DNA of 64,000 nt from Deltaproteobacteria bacterium. Its GTDB lineage: Bacteria > Myxococcota_A > Polyangia > Polyangiales > Houyiibacteriaceae. The position numbers and the translations under genes are program-made. Of the stretch, positions 16,261-25,131 are shown piece by piece; positions within the stretch are counted from its first letter, which is position 1, and the number at the start of each line of letters is the position of its first letter. Location: the NCBI GenBank assembly GCA_017644045.1, contig JAEPMI010000004.1, positions 578,014 to 642,013 of the forward strand, in the 5' to 3' direction. Under the pieces are notes generated by a model that was not told where the DNA came from, searched no databases, and was given only the letters and a program-made list of their open reading frames with translations.

Positions 16261-17570
16261 TGGGCGCGGCCGAAGACGAGGGCCTCGTCGCCGCGATCCT
16301 CGCCGACGACCTGGTGGCGGCCCAGCGGTGTCTCGAGGCCGGCGCGAACCCGAACGTGAGGGTGGGACGCACGCGGGCGAAGAGCCCGTACCACAACCCG
16401 AGCACGGCGCCGAACCGCTTCCTGGGGCTCCACCTCGCCGCCAACGACGACGACCCCGCGCTCGCGACCTTGCTGCTGCGCCACGGTGCCGACGCCGACT
16501 CGGCGATCTACTCGGGGACGCTGCCGATCAGCATCGCGGCGATGCATGGACACCTCGCCGTGCTGGAGGTGCTCATCCCCGCCCACCAGTGGGGCGCGTC
16601 GAAAGGCTACTGCCCGCTGCGCGTCGCCGCCTACGCTGGCCAGGAGGCCGCGGTGAGGCGCTTGCTCGTCGCGGGTCCGGAACGAGACCGGATCTCGTCG
16701 GCGCTCGCGAGCGCGGTGGCGCGCAAAGGTAACCTGGCAGTGACGCGGCTGCTGGTCGACGCGGGCGGTCGGGCGGATTGGATCCGCCCTGGAGTCGACC
16801 CGGCCGTGCAGAACACCGTGCGGATGATCGCGCTCCAGTCCCAACCGGAAGCGCTCCCGCTCTTCGAAGGGCACGCGCCGCTCCGCCTGATCGACGCCGC
16901 GACGGATGGGGACATCGACGCGGTCGAGCGCTTCGTCGCCGGCGGCGCACCGCTCGACGACTCGGATCGCTACGGGCACATCACGGCGCTCGTCGGCGCG
17001 AGCCGGCGGGGGCACACCGCAGTGGTCGATTGCCTGCTCGCTCTCGGCGCGCGCCCGGCGGGACCGAAGGGAAAGGCCGACCCGCTCTTCGCGGCGCTGC
17101 GTGGCGGCCACCTCGGGACCGCCGAGCTGCTCTGGTCCCGCGGGGTGCGGACCGAGCGGATGCTCGAGCGGGCGATCCTCTACGACCCTCCGATCGAGAG
17201 CGTGCTCTGGGCATTCGAGAAGGCCCCCGATCGAGACGGTGCGCTGTGGAACGCGGTGCGGGTCGACCACCTGGATCTCGTTCGCTTCGCGCTCGAGCGG
17301 GGGGCGGACCCCTCGCATCGCCGTCAGACGCGTTCACCGCTCATGATCGCGGCGGCCAAGCGCAGCGTGCCGATCGCCGAGCTCCTGATCGCCTCGGGCG
17401 CCGACCTGCACGCCACCGACGGCTCCGGCTGGACGGCCATGCACCACGCGCTCTGCCGGTGGGACCCCGACGACCCCGACGCGACCTTCGACTACTCGGA
17501 TGACGCGCTCGAGCGGCCGATCGTCGCGCTCCTCCTTCGGCACGGACTCTCGGTGCCGAAGAAGGACTGA
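16260..17570 (+). CDS. Ankyrin-repeat protein
   Basis: The 436-residue protein is built almost wholly from ankyrin repeats. Recognisable units are AAILADDLVAAQRCLEAGAN, HLAANDDDPALATLLLRHGAD, AAYAGQEAAVRRLLVAG, AATDGDIDAVERFVAGGAP, VDHLDLVRFALERGADPS and a final PIAELLIASGADLHATDGSG. The ATG overlaps the TGA of the alkyltransferase-like gene as TGATG. There is no signal peptide or membrane segment, so it should act in the cytoplasm as a binding scaffold. Partners are unknown. The next gene, a Ser/Thr kinase, starts 39 bases downstream, so a signalling role is plausible. Confidence 0.85.
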   Translation: MGAAEDEGLVAAILADDLVAAQRCLEAGANPNVRVGRTRAKSPYHNPSTAPNRFLGLHLAANDDDPALATLLLRHGADADSAIYSGTLPISIAAMHGHLAVLEVLIPAHQWGASKGYCPLRVAAYAGQEAAVRRLLVAGPERDRISSALASAVARKGNLAVTRLLVDAGGRADWIRPGVDPAVQNTVRMIALQSQPEALPLFEGHAPLRLIDAATDGDIDAVERFVAGGAPLDDSDRYGHITALVGASRRGHTAVVDCLLALGARPAGPKGKADPLFAALRGGHLGTAELLWSRGVRTERMLERAILYDPPIESVLWAFEKAPDRDGALWNAVRVDHLDLVRFALERGADPSHRRQTRSPLMIAAAKRSVPIAELLIASGADLHATDGSGWTAMHHALCRWDPDDPDATFDYSDDALERPIVALLLRHGLSVPKKD

Positions 17571-17609
17571 GTGCCAAGGCTCGCCCGCCTTGGTAGCGTG
17601 GGTAGAGGG

Positions 17610-19313
17610 ATGCGGGAACGACGGGCGGGAGACCTCGTGGGGGGCCGATACCGACTCGAGCGCGAGCTCGGCGCGGGCGGCATGGGCGCGGTGTGGATCG
17701 CCGTCCAGGAAGGGCTCGGGCGGCGGGTCGCGCTGAAGACGCTCCTGCCCGCGCTTGCGCAAGACGCCCAGGCGGTGACGCGCTTCAAGCGCGAGGCGGA
17801 GCTCGCCGCGAGCCTCGGTCACCCGCACATCGTGCAGGTCACCGACTTCGGCAGCGACGAGGGCGGCGCGTTCCTGGTCATGGAGCTGCTGCAGGGTCGT
17901 TCGCTCGGAGAGGCCATCGAGAACGAAGCGCCGATGGACCCCGCGCGGCTCGCGACGATCGCCCAGCAAGTGCTCTCCGCGCTCGCCGCGACTCACGAAC
18001 GCGGCGTGGTGCACCGCGACCTGAAGCCCGACAACGTCTTCCTGACCAGGGTGGCAGGCGGCGGTGAGCTGGTGAAGCTCCTCGACTTCGGGATCGCGCG
18101 GATGGCCCTCGGCGACGTGGCCAGTCGATTGACCCAGACCGGACAGATCCTCGGCACGCCGCTCTACATGGCGCCCGAGCAGGCGCGGGCGCAGGACGTC
18201 GACGGACGAACGGATCTCTACGCGCTCGGCGCCATCCTCTACGAGGCGGCGAGCGGCCAGCGCCCGTTCGAGGCGAGCACGTACCCGGCGCTGATCGCCG
18301 CGATCGTGATGGACGAGCCGACGCCACTCCGCGAGCTGCGTCCCTCGCTGCCGGCGGACTTCGTCGCCATCGTCGAGACGGCGATGGCCAAGGAGCCGGA
18401 CCAGCGCTTTCGGAACCCGGACGCGATGAGCCGAGCGCTCGGCTCGCTCGCGGCGCCGGCCTCGGCCCGTCGCGGCGGCGACGTGGCCTTCGCCGCCACC
18501 ATGGCCGCGCCCGCGGTGGACTCGAAGACGATGCACCTGACGGGCTCGGAGCTCGAGGCCGTGCCCGAGCCGAAGGCGCCCCCGCGGCTGAACGCTACGG
18601 TCGCGTTGACCACGGACGATTTCGAGCCGGCGGAGCCACCGCCAGCGCCGCCCAGGCGACCGGCGTCGAAGCCGAGCGCCGAGGAGGCTCCGACGACCGC
18701 GTTCTCCCGTGAGCCATCGCGCTTGGATCATCGCTCGATGCCGACCGCGCCGATGGACGTCACCCACGCGCCGACGCGCGCGCCGTCGGACCCGCCCGAG
18801 CTCCCGACCAGCAACGGGGGCGGCTGGCTCATCGTGGCCGTGGTCGCGCTCTTGGTGGCTCTCGGTGTCGGCTACGCGTACTACCGGAAGCACTCCTCTG
18901 CGCAGCCCTCGGTCACCTCGTTGGGCCCGCCCGAGGAGCATGCGGTCGATCCGCTCGAGCCTGCTCCGGCCCCGACCGCCGAGCCCTCCCCGGAGCCGCC
19001 GGTGGCCGAACCGCCCGCCGAGCCGCTCGAGAACCGCGAACGACCTGCCTACGAGTTCGACGACGAGACGGGCCGGGTCATGGTCGAGATGATGCTGGCC
19101 TCGCAGAACGAGGCGTTTCTCGCGTGCGGCATCGCTCCGGCGGGGCCGCTCCTCTTTCGATTCACCGTGGCCGAAGACGGCCAGGTCTCCTCGGCCACGA
19201 TCGGCACCGATCGGAACGATCCCGTCAACCAGTGTCGGGCACGAGCGCTGCAGCGGTTCCGCTTCCCCGAGCGAGCCACGGGCCGATACGCCATCCTCCA
19301 CACCATCCGCTAG
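17610..19313 (+). CDS. Membrane-anchored Ser/Thr protein kinase with a periplasmic TonB/AgmX-like tail
   Basis: This 567-residue protein has a kinase domain over residues 14-275: GAGGMGAVW, Lys43 in VALKTL, HRDLKPDN (135-142) and DFG (159-161), with all catalytic residues canonical. A Pro/Ala-rich linker leads to one membrane helix about 405-427 (WLIVAVVALLVALGVGYAYY). A Pro/Glu linker then leads to a 75-residue C-terminal domain. That domain (VMVEMMLASQNEAFLAC, FRFTVAEDGQVSSATIG, CRARALQRFRFP) matches the TonB-C / AgmX-type ends common in myxobacteria. ATG 17610 is chosen for the upstream GTAGAGGG. The layout suggests sensing outside and phosphorylation inside. It lies between an ankyrin gene and an OPT transporter. 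Confidence 0.88.
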   Translation: MRERRAGDLVGGRYRLERELGAGGMGAVWIAVQEGLGRRVALKTLLPALAQDAQAVTRFKREAELAASLGHPHIVQVTDFGSDEGGAFLVMELLQGRSLGEAIENEAPMDPARLATIAQQVLSALAATHERGVVHRDLKPDNVFLTRVAGGGELVKLLDFGIARMALGDVASRLTQTGQILGTPLYMAPEQARAQDVDGRTDLYALGAILYEAASGQRPFEASTYPALIAAIVMDEPTPLRELRPSLPADFVAIVETAMAKEPDQRFRNPDAMSRALGSLAAPASARRGGDVAFAATMAAPAVDSKTMHLTGSELEAVPEPKAPPRLNATVALTTDDFEPAEPPPAPPRRPASKPSAEEAPTTAFSREPSRLDHRSMPTAPMDVTHAPTRAPSDPPELPTSNGGGWLIVAVVALLVALGVGYAYYRKHSSAQPSVTSLGPPEEHAVDPLEPAPAPTAEPSPEPPVAEPPAEPLENRERPAYEFDDETGRVMVEMMLASQNEAFLACGIAPAGPLLFRFTVAEDGQVSSATIGTDRNDPVNQCRARALQRFRFPERATGRYAILHTIR

Positions 19314-19362
19314 CTCACGCCCCCGCTTTACAGGGCCGCGACTTCGTGATGATTTCCGGCGG

Positions 19363-21228
19363 ATGAGCGACGAGAGCCCCGAAGCTGCCGAGTCGAGCGA
19401 GCCCGCACCCGAAGAGGCGGAAGCCACGCCGGCCTACCCGCCGGTCAACACCACCGACCCGCAGCTGACGTTTCGCGCGATCGCGACCGGCATGTTCTTC
19501 GGCGGCCTGCTCTCGCTCTGCAACATCTACAGCGGCTTGAAGATCGGCTGGGGCTTCAACATGTCGATCACGGCGATGCTGTTGAGCTTCGGGCTCTACA
19601 AGTCGCTCGAGAAGGTCGGCGCGCGTCCCTACGGGATGCTCGAGAACAACATCAACCAGACCGCCGCGTCCGCCGGCGCGAACATCAGCTCCGCCGGTTT
19701 GGTCGCGCCGATCCCGGCGCTCACGATCCTCACCGGTGAGCAGCTCGGCTGGGGCGTGCTCGCCGCTTGGACGCTCGCGGTGTCGCTCGTCGGCATCGTG
19801 GTCGGCATCGGCCTCCGTCGGCAGATGCTGATCGTCGACGAGCTCGCGTTCCCCGCCGGCATCGCGTCCGCCGAGACCATCAAGCAGATGTACGCCCGCG
19901 GCAGCGAGGCGATGGCCCGGGTGAAGGCGCTGCTCGCCGGCGCGCTCTTCGGGGGCGGCGCGAAGGCGCTCATTCACTTCGCCAAGATCAAGAAGCTCCT
20001 GCTCCCCGGCTCGATGAACGCCAGCGGCGCCGCGGCGGGCGCGGGCATCACCAAGTACACGCTGCCCAACCTCGGCTTCGTGCTCGACTGGTCGCCGCTG
20101 ATGGTCGCGGTCGGCGCGCTCATCGGCATCCGCGCCGGCTGGTCCATGCTCCTCGGCGCGATCGTCGCGTGGGGCTATCTCGCGCCGATGGCTCTCGACG
20201 CTGGCTGGGCCGAGCCCGGCGCCGCCGAGGCCGGCGCGGTCTGGTTCGGCAGCCTCAACAAGTGGATGCTCTGGCCCGGCGTTTCCATGATGGTCACCGC
20301 CGCGCTCACCTCGTTCGCGTTCAGCTGGAAGTCCGTCGTCGCGGCGATCCGCGGCACCCGCAAGGCCGCGACCAGCGACGCGGGCGAATCGCAGCACGAC
20401 GTGCCGCGACAGATCTTCCTCGGCGCGCTCGTCGCCGTGCTCATCCTCGCGACCCTCGGCCAGGTCTTCTTCTTCGAGATCGGCATCGGTCTCGCGATCA
20501 GCGCGGTGCTGCTGACCTTCGTGCTCGCCATCGTGGCAGGGCGCGTCAGTGGCGAGACGGGCATCACCCCGGTCGGTCCGATGGGCAAGGTCACCCAGCT
20601 CATCTTCGGCGTCGTCAGCCCCGGCAACGTCTCGAGCAACCTCATGGCCGCGAACGTCACCGGCGGCGCCGCGAGCCAGACCGCCGACATGCTCCACGAC
20701 ATGAAGACCGGCCTGCTCATCGGCGCCTCGCCGAAGTTCCAGGCGGTCGCGCAGACCTTCGGCGTCGTCGCTGGCGCGACCATCGGCAGCTGGGGCTACC
20801 TGCTCTTGATCCCGGACCCGCAGGGCATGCTCCTCACCGAGGAGTGGGCCGCGCCTGCCGTCCTGGCGTGGAAGACGGTCGCCGAGCTCTTCCGGGACGG
20901 CATCGAAGCGATGCCCGAGATGGCCCCGATGGCGATGGCCGTCGGCGGTGGCCTCGGCGTGGTGCTCGCGGTCCTCGAGAAGGTGCTCTCGAAGGAGAAG
21001 CGAAAGTTCGTCCCGAGCCCCAGCGCGATGGGTCTCGCGCTCGTCATCCCGGCCTACTACGCGATCAGCATGTTCCTCGGCGGCCTCATCTCGGTCGTCG
21101 CGGAGCGCGTGAACTCGAAGTGGGCCAAGCGCTTCGTCATCGTCATCGCCGCGGGCATCATCGCCGGCGAGTCGCTGGTCGGCGTCGGCATCGCCATCTA
21201 CCAGACGCTCACGGGCATCGCCGGATGA
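19363..21228 (+). CDS. OPT-family transporter
   Basis: This 621-residue integral membrane protein has about 14-16 hydrophobic segments and an acidic N-terminal tail. Family motifs include LCNIYSGLKIGWGFNMSITA near the first helices, GMLENNINQTAASAGANIS, FPAGIASAETIKQMY, and the hallmark RVSGETGITPVGPMGKVTQL in the second half. OPT proteins carry oligopeptides or metal-siderophore-like chelates, usually with protons. The bacterial branch is mostly uncharacterised, so the substrate is left open. Its TGA overlaps the ATG of the downstream thioesterase gene as ATGA. It is preceded by the Ser/Thr kinase gene with a 49-base gap. Confidence 0.88.
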   Translation: MSDESPEAAESSEPAPEEAEATPAYPPVNTTDPQLTFRAIATGMFFGGLLSLCNIYSGLKIGWGFNMSITAMLLSFGLYKSLEKVGARPYGMLENNINQTAASAGANISSAGLVAPIPALTILTGEQLGWGVLAAWTLAVSLVGIVVGIGLRRQMLIVDELAFPAGIASAETIKQMYARGSEAMARVKALLAGALFGGGAKALIHFAKIKKLLLPGSMNASGAAAGAGITKYTLPNLGFVLDWSPLMVAVGALIGIRAGWSMLLGAIVAWGYLAPMALDAGWAEPGAAEAGAVWFGSLNKWMLWPGVSMMVTAALTSFAFSWKSVVAAIRGTRKAATSDAGESQHDVPRQIFLGALVAVLILATLGQVFFFEIGIGLAISAVLLTFVLAIVAGRVSGETGITPVGPMGKVTQLIFGVVSPGNVSSNLMAANVTGGAASQTADMLHDMKTGLLIGASPKFQAVAQTFGVVAGATIGSWGYLLLIPDPQGMLLTEEWAAPAVLAWKTVAELFRDGIEAMPEMAPMAMAVGGGLGVVLAVLEKVLSKEKRKFVPSPSAMGLALVIPAYYAISMFLGGLISVVAERVNSKWAKRFVIVIAAGIIAGESLVGVGIAIYQTLTGIAG

Positions 21229-21659
21229 CCGAGCACGTGATGGACCCTGCGGCGATCGACCAGTTCGTCGCCGACCACTTCCCCGCCGCCCACGGCTTCG
21301 CCACCACGGTCTCGGCGGAACACGGCAAGGTCCGCATCCGCCTCGCCGAGCCCGGCGAGATGCACCTGCGCCCGGGCAACACCGTGTCCGGTCCGACGCT
21401 GATGACGCTGGCCGACACCGCCGCCTACTACAACATCCTCAGCCTGATCGGCCCGGTCGCGCTGACCGTGACCACCAGCCTCCACATCGACTTCTTCCGC
21501 AAGCCCGAGCTCGGGAAGATCGAAGCCGAGTCGCGCATGCTCAAGCTCGGCAAGCGGCTGGCCGTGACCTCCGTCGACCTGCTCGCGGACGACGTCCTCG
21601 TCGCGCGCGCCTCGGTCACCTACTCGATCCCGCCCCCCGAGAAGCGCGGCGTCCGTTGA
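21225..21659 (+). CDS. PaaI-type hotdog thioesterase
   Basis: The 144-residue protein has the hotdog fold pattern of PaaI / YdiI acyl-CoA thioesterases: MHLRPGNTVSGPTLMTLADT (HPG-type motif with the helix start), YYNILSLIGPVALTVTTSLH, then IDFFRKPELGKIEAESRMLK and a final VTYSIPP strand. The single domain would act as a dimer or tetramer, hydrolysing acyl-CoA. The usual catalytic Asp/Glu on the hot-dog helix is probably the Asp of LADTAAYYN. It overlaps the OPT transporter gene by four bases and ends the six-gene run started by the acyl-CoA synthetase, so both ends of the operon concern acyl-CoA. Confidence 0.83.
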   Translation: MTEHVMDPAAIDQFVADHFPAAHGFATTVSAEHGKVRIRLAEPGEMHLRPGNTVSGPTLMTLADTAAYYNILSLIGPVALTVTTSLHIDFFRKPELGKIEAESRMLKLGKRLAVTSVDLLADDVLVARASVTYSIPPPEKRGVR

Positions 21660-21822
21660 CATCGCCGGCGCCCGACTCAGGGTGCCGCGGCCATGATGTG
21701 CACGGACACATTCGCGACCCTCTGCGCCTGCCAGCTCTCGCTGACAGCGGACGCAGACCTCCGTCCTCGCGAAGCCGACGCATCGAGACCGCGCGCCTGA
21801 CCTGAAGGCGCTCGATCGATTC

Positions 21823-21855
21823 GCCCTCCCCGGCTCTCGCCGCGGGGGGCTTTCT
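21823..21855 (+). terminator. GC-rich hairpin with TTTCT tail ahead of the EF-Tu paralogue
   Basis: An 11-pair stem with one mismatch (GCCCTCCCCGGC / GCCGCGGGGGGC) and a TCTC loop is followed by TTTCT. It lies 164 bases after the thioesterase stop and about 80 bases before the EF-Tu-like ATG. It may terminate the upstream operon or act as an attenuator in the EF-Tu leader. The surrounding 278-base gap holds no other clear feature. Confidence 0.5.
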
Positions 21856-21937
21856 GCGTTCCGTCCCCAGCTCCGCGCGGCACGCCGTCGCGCTCGAGAA
21901 CCCATGACACCAACACCAACAGGAAAGAGACAGAACC

Positions 21938-23122
21938 ATGACCAACGAAGAGAAGCGCCCGATTCAGCTCGAGGGGAAGACTCCCATGAGCGTCGGCACC
22001 ATCGGCCACGTCGACCACGGCAAGACCACCCTGACCGCCGCCATCAGCCTCGTGCAGGCGCACCGGCACGGCGGCAAGGCCAAGGACTACGCCGCGATCG
22101 ATGGTGCGCCCGAGGAGCAGAAGCGCGGGATCACCATCAACGCCAGCCACCTCCGCTGGGCTTCCGACTCCCGAGTCTACGCCCACGTGGATTGCCCGGG
22201 TCATCACGAGTACGTGAAGGGGATGATCACCGGCGCCGCCCAGATGGACGGCGCCATCCTGCTCGTCGACGGTTCGCAGGGAACCGAGGCGCAGACGCGG
22301 GAGCACGTGGTCCTCGCCCGACAGGTCGGCGTCGAGCACCTGGTGGTCTTCGTCAACAAGGTCGACATCGCGGATGCCGAGCTCCTCGAGCTCGTGGAGC
22401 TCGAGGTCGGTGAGCTGCTCGAGAGCTACGGCTACGTCGATACGCCGATCGTTCGCGGCTCCGCGCTGAAGGCGCTCGAGGCGGCCCAGGGGGGTCGCTT
22501 CGGAGACGAGGCGATCGGGTGCATCGACGCGCTCGTCGAGGCGCTCGACACGCACGTGCCCGCGCCGGAGCGCGACGAGGCCGGCCCTTTCCTGATGCCC
22601 GTCGAGGGCGTCTACGCGGTGAAGGGTCTCGGGACCGTCGTCACCGGTCGGGTCGAGCGCGGTCGACTGGTCGTCGGCGACTCGGTGCAGATCGTCGGTG
22701 GTGAGACCGTCGCGGTGAAGGGCATCCAGGCCTTCCACGAGGATCTCCCCGCGGCGGTCGCGGGTCACAACGTCGGTCTCCTGCTCCGCGGCGTTCACAA
22801 GGACGCGGTGGCGCGTGGCGACGTGATGGCCGCGCCCGGTTCGGTCCAGCCCCACGCGTTCGGTGAGGCCGACCTGGTCCTGCTCCAGCGGGACGAGGGC
22901 GGCCGGCACACGCCGATCAAGAGCGGCTACATGCCGCAGCTCTGGTTCGGCGTGACGGACGTGACGGCGACGCTCACCACGGCCGAGCTGCTCGAGCCCG
23001 GCGCCCGCGGTCGTGTGCGCTTCGAGCTCCAGCGACCGGTGGCCCTGGAGAGCGGCATGCGCTTCGCCATCCGTGAGGGTGGCCGCACCGTCGGCGCCGG
23101 TGTGGTTCGAAGCGTCGAGTGA
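21938..23122 (+). CDS. Divergent elongation factor Tu paralogue
   Basis: The 394-residue protein is full length for EF-Tu and keeps all three domains. G1 is GHVDHGKTT (23-31), switch I is EEQKRGITINASH (59-71), G3 is DCPGHHEYVK (85-94) with the catalytic His89, and G4 is NKVD where bacterial EF-Tu has NKCD. Domain 2 has GTVVTGRVERG and domain 3 ends FAIREGGRTVGAGVV. Several near-invariant EF-Tu positions differ: HADYVKN is HHEYVKG, and the tRNA-contact region PHTKFESEVYILSKDEGG is PHAFGEADLVLLQRDEGG. There is no rpsL/rpsG/fusA neighbourhood. It is probably a second, specialised EF-Tu-like GTPase and not the housekeeping tuf gene. Start supported by AGGAAAGAGACAG upstream. Confidence 0.85.
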   Translation: MTNEEKRPIQLEGKTPMSVGTIGHVDHGKTTLTAAISLVQAHRHGGKAKDYAAIDGAPEEQKRGITINASHLRWASDSRVYAHVDCPGHHEYVKGMITGAAQMDGAILLVDGSQGTEAQTREHVVLARQVGVEHLVVFVNKVDIADAELLELVELEVGELLESYGYVDTPIVRGSALKALEAAQGGRFGDEAIGCIDALVEALDTHVPAPERDEAGPFLMPVEGVYAVKGLGTVVTGRVERGRLVVGDSVQIVGGETVAVKGIQAFHEDLPAAVAGHNVGLLLRGVHKDAVARGDVMAAPGSVQPHAFGEADLVLLQRDEGGRHTPIKSGYMPQLWFGVTDVTATLTTAELLEPGARGRVRFELQRPVALESGMRFAIREGGRTVGAGVVRSVE

Positions 23123-23128
23123 GTGAGA

Positions 23129-23158
23129 GGCGGGTCCCGGCACGAGCCGGGGCCCGCC
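23129..23158. terminator. Bidirectional hairpin between EF-Tu-like and MopE-like genes
   Basis: A 13-base stem (GGCGGGTCCCGGC / GCCGGGGCCCGCC, one wobble) with an ACGA loop sits between two convergent genes, 7 bases from each stop codon. CCTTTC follows on the plus strand. Confidence 0.65.
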
Positions 23159-23165
23159 GCTCCTT

Positions 23166-24506
23166 TCAGCGGCAGGCCGCGGTGCCGGGACCGTCGCCGT
23201 CCGGGATGCAGGCGGTGCCGTCCCAGAAACAGTCGGCCGAGTTGGCGTAGTAGCCCGTGCCCTGGCCGCAATCATCGGGATCGATGGGAGAGCCGGTCAG
23301 GAAGAACACGTCACAGGCTGCAGCGCTCCCGTCGATGCAGGCGCCTTCCTGGACGCGCACCTCGCCATCGCAGTTCAGATCCCAGACGGGCCGGAAGCGA
23401 GGCTCGGTCAGCGGCATGGCGCAGCCGCCGAACTCGGTGATGCACTCCCACGTGCCACCACAGTAGGCGGTCATGACGAAGATCTCGGTGTCGCCCTCGA
23501 GTCGAGTCGCAGGGCACGCAGGCTCTCGGGCGTAGAGCGCGTCGGGGTTCACCGCGGCCAGGTCGTCTCGGCAGTCGCCGGGAAAGAGGGACCAGTTGCC
23601 CCCGGCCGGTGGCGCACAGCTCACGCGCACGTCGTCGACCTTGCCCCAGCCATCGAAGTCCGAGTCCCGGTAGTAGGTCACCAGGTCGACCGCTGGGCTG
23701 GCGGCGCCCTCGCCGAACTCGTCGATCTCCCCGTCGCAGTCCTCGTCGTCGCCGAGCGGCGCGCAGCGCTCGGTTCCGCCCGGCTGCGCGAAGGCGTTGT
23801 CGTCGTTGCAGTCACCCGGCAGCAGCGCGTACCCGTCCGGTCGCTCGCAGGCCTGGATCGGTCGCTTGCTCTCCTCGACCTCGGGGCCGTCCGCGAGCCC
23901 GAACCCGTCGCCGTCGCCGTCGAAGTAGAAGGTCAACGTCGCCTCTTCGTCGACCGCGCCATCGCAGTCGTCGTCGGCGCCGTTGCAGCTGTCGGTCGCC
24001 CCCGGAAACGCGCCGCGCGAGAGGTCGTCGCAGTCGCGCCCACAGGTGCGCTCGCCGTCGACCTCGTTGCAGCAGCGATCGCCGACGAAGCCGTCGCCGT
24101 CGATGTCGAACCCGACCGTCGCCGGGTCGCAGTCCTCGTCGTGCGCTTCGGCATCGCAGACCTCCGCGTTGCCCGGGAAGCGGTTGGGATCGGCGTCGTC
24201 GCAGTCGTCGCCGCCGCAGGCGATCGAATCCACGCCGTCGCGATCGGCGTCGCCGTCGGTGCACCCGCCGATGCACTCGTCGCCCACCTCGTCGCAGCGC
24301 TCCGCGCAGGGCGGCGCCTCGCCGGGGATGCAGCCCTCGGCGTTCGCGCCCGGGTCGTCGGGGTCGCAAGCCTCGGCGCCGTTGCAGAAGAGCCCGTCGT
24401 CGCAGTCCGCGCTCCGCGAGCAGGTCGATCCGCCGTCGCTGCCGGGGGCGACGGCGTCACCGCAGCCGAGGGCCAGAAAGAGAAGGAGCCCGAGGCACGC
24501 GCGCAT
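23166..24506 (-). CDS. MopE-like Cys/Asp-rich metal-binding lipoprotein
   Basis: The 446-residue protein begins with a lipoprotein signal, MRACLGLLLFLALGCGD, placing the acylated Cys at residue 15. The mature protein is full of Asp-rich repeats of the MopE / putative metal-binding type: GGDDCDDADPNRFPGNAEVC, CGRDCDDLSRGAFPGATDSC, GADDDCDGAVDEEA, GDCNDDNAFAQPGGTERC and DDEDCDGEIDEFGEG. These DCDD and DDDCDG units probably bind Ca or Cu. Proteins of this kind are abundant on myxobacterial surfaces and their roles are mostly unknown. The C-terminal 130 residues, with PACPATRLEGDTEIFVM and CDVFFLTGSPIDPDDC, lack the repeats. The gene is convergent with the EF-Tu paralogue. Confidence 0.82.
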   Translation of the reverse strand: MRACLGLLLFLALGCGDAVAPGSDGGSTCSRSADCDDGLFCNGAEACDPDDPGANAEGCIPGEAPPCAERCDEVGDECIGGCTDGDADRDGVDSIACGGDDCDDADPNRFPGNAEVCDAEAHDEDCDPATVGFDIDGDGFVGDRCCNEVDGERTCGRDCDDLSRGAFPGATDSCNGADDDCDGAVDEEATLTFYFDGDGDGFGLADGPEVEESKRPIQACERPDGYALLPGDCNDDNAFAQPGGTERCAPLGDDEDCDGEIDEFGEGAASPAVDLVTYYRDSDFDGWGKVDDVRVSCAPPAGGNWSLFPGDCRDDLAAVNPDALYAREPACPATRLEGDTEIFVMTAYCGGTWECITEFGGCAMPLTEPRFRPVWDLNCDGEVRVQEGACIDGSAAACDVFFLTGSPIDPDDCGQGTGYYANSADCFWDGTACIPDGDGPGTAACR

Positions 24507-24532
24507 GCCGCGAGCCTACACCCGCGCGCCGC

Positions 24533-25117
24533 TCAGCCGGCGAGCGCTTCCTCCACGACCGCCTTCACGCCCCCATCGAGGGGAAGCTCCAGCGCCGCGG
24601 CGTGGCCCGCGTCGCTCATCTTCTTCCAGGTCTTCTGGACGATGTCGATCACCTTGTCCTTCGGGTGCTTGCCCGCGAACTCGGCAGCGTAGTGCTCCAG
24701 GAAGACCAGGCACGCGACGTCCTCGAGCATCTGCACGTTCGGGTCGGTCTTGAGCCCACGCTTCGTCAGGATCCGCTGCACGGTCCCGATCGTGTCCTCG
24801 TCGTAGCCGACCGCCTCGAGCACCTCGGCCGCGAGCTCGGCGTGCATCTTCCCGCAGCGTGTCCGCCAGGTGAGGTAGCCCGCGCGGTCCATCGGGAAAT
24901 CCGAGCGCGGCAACGTCCAACGCCGCAGGTGCTGCGCGCGCACCGAGAGCTTCACGACCTCCGGTGCATCGGGCGCGAACACCGCCAGCCGCTCGCTCAT
25001 CCGCCGTCCGTAGACGAGCTCCTTCGGCACCGCCTCGCCGTCCACGTCCTCCGTGTTCGGGTCCTCGGCGTTCATCGCGTCGAAGCGCTCCAGGGCCTGC
25101 TCGAGCTTGGTCGTCAT
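24533..25117 (-). CDS. DUF4202 domain protein
   Basis: The 194-residue protein matches DUF4202 along its length: RFDAMNAEDPNTEDVDGEAV, PKELVYGRRMSERL, the His/Arg-rich AQHLRRWTLPRSDFPMDRAG, YLTWRTRCGKMHAE, LEDVACLVFLEHYAAEF and a closing IVQKTWKKMSDAGHAAAL. The family is conserved in many phyla, about this size, and of unknown function. The spacing of conserved His and Asp (AQH, KMHAE, LEDV, LEHY) suggests an HD-like helical metal site, which is inference. It is cytoplasmic. It lies 27 bases upstream of the MopE-like gene on the same strand but shares no obvious function with it. Confidence 0.82.
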   Translation of the reverse strand: MTTKLEQALERFDAMNAEDPNTEDVDGEAVPKELVYGRRMSERLAVFAPDAPEVVKLSVRAQHLRRWTLPRSDFPMDRAGYLTWRTRCGKMHAELAAEVLEAVGYDEDTIGTVQRILTKRGLKTDPNVQMLEDVACLVFLEHYAAEFAGKHPKDKVIDIVQKTWKKMSDAGHAAALELPLDGGVKAVVEEALAG

Positions 25118-25131
25118 GCGCCCACCATAGC

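Noticed and set aside
17334-19427. Long open frame antisense to the membrane-anchored kinase
   Set aside because: It is composition-driven, lacks a ribosome-binding site and domain, and the sense gene is certain.
21660-21937. Possible tRNA or riboswitch in the leader of the EF-Tu paralogue
   Set aside because: No cloverleaf, T-loop or known riboswitch core could be drawn; only a terminator-like hairpin is visible.
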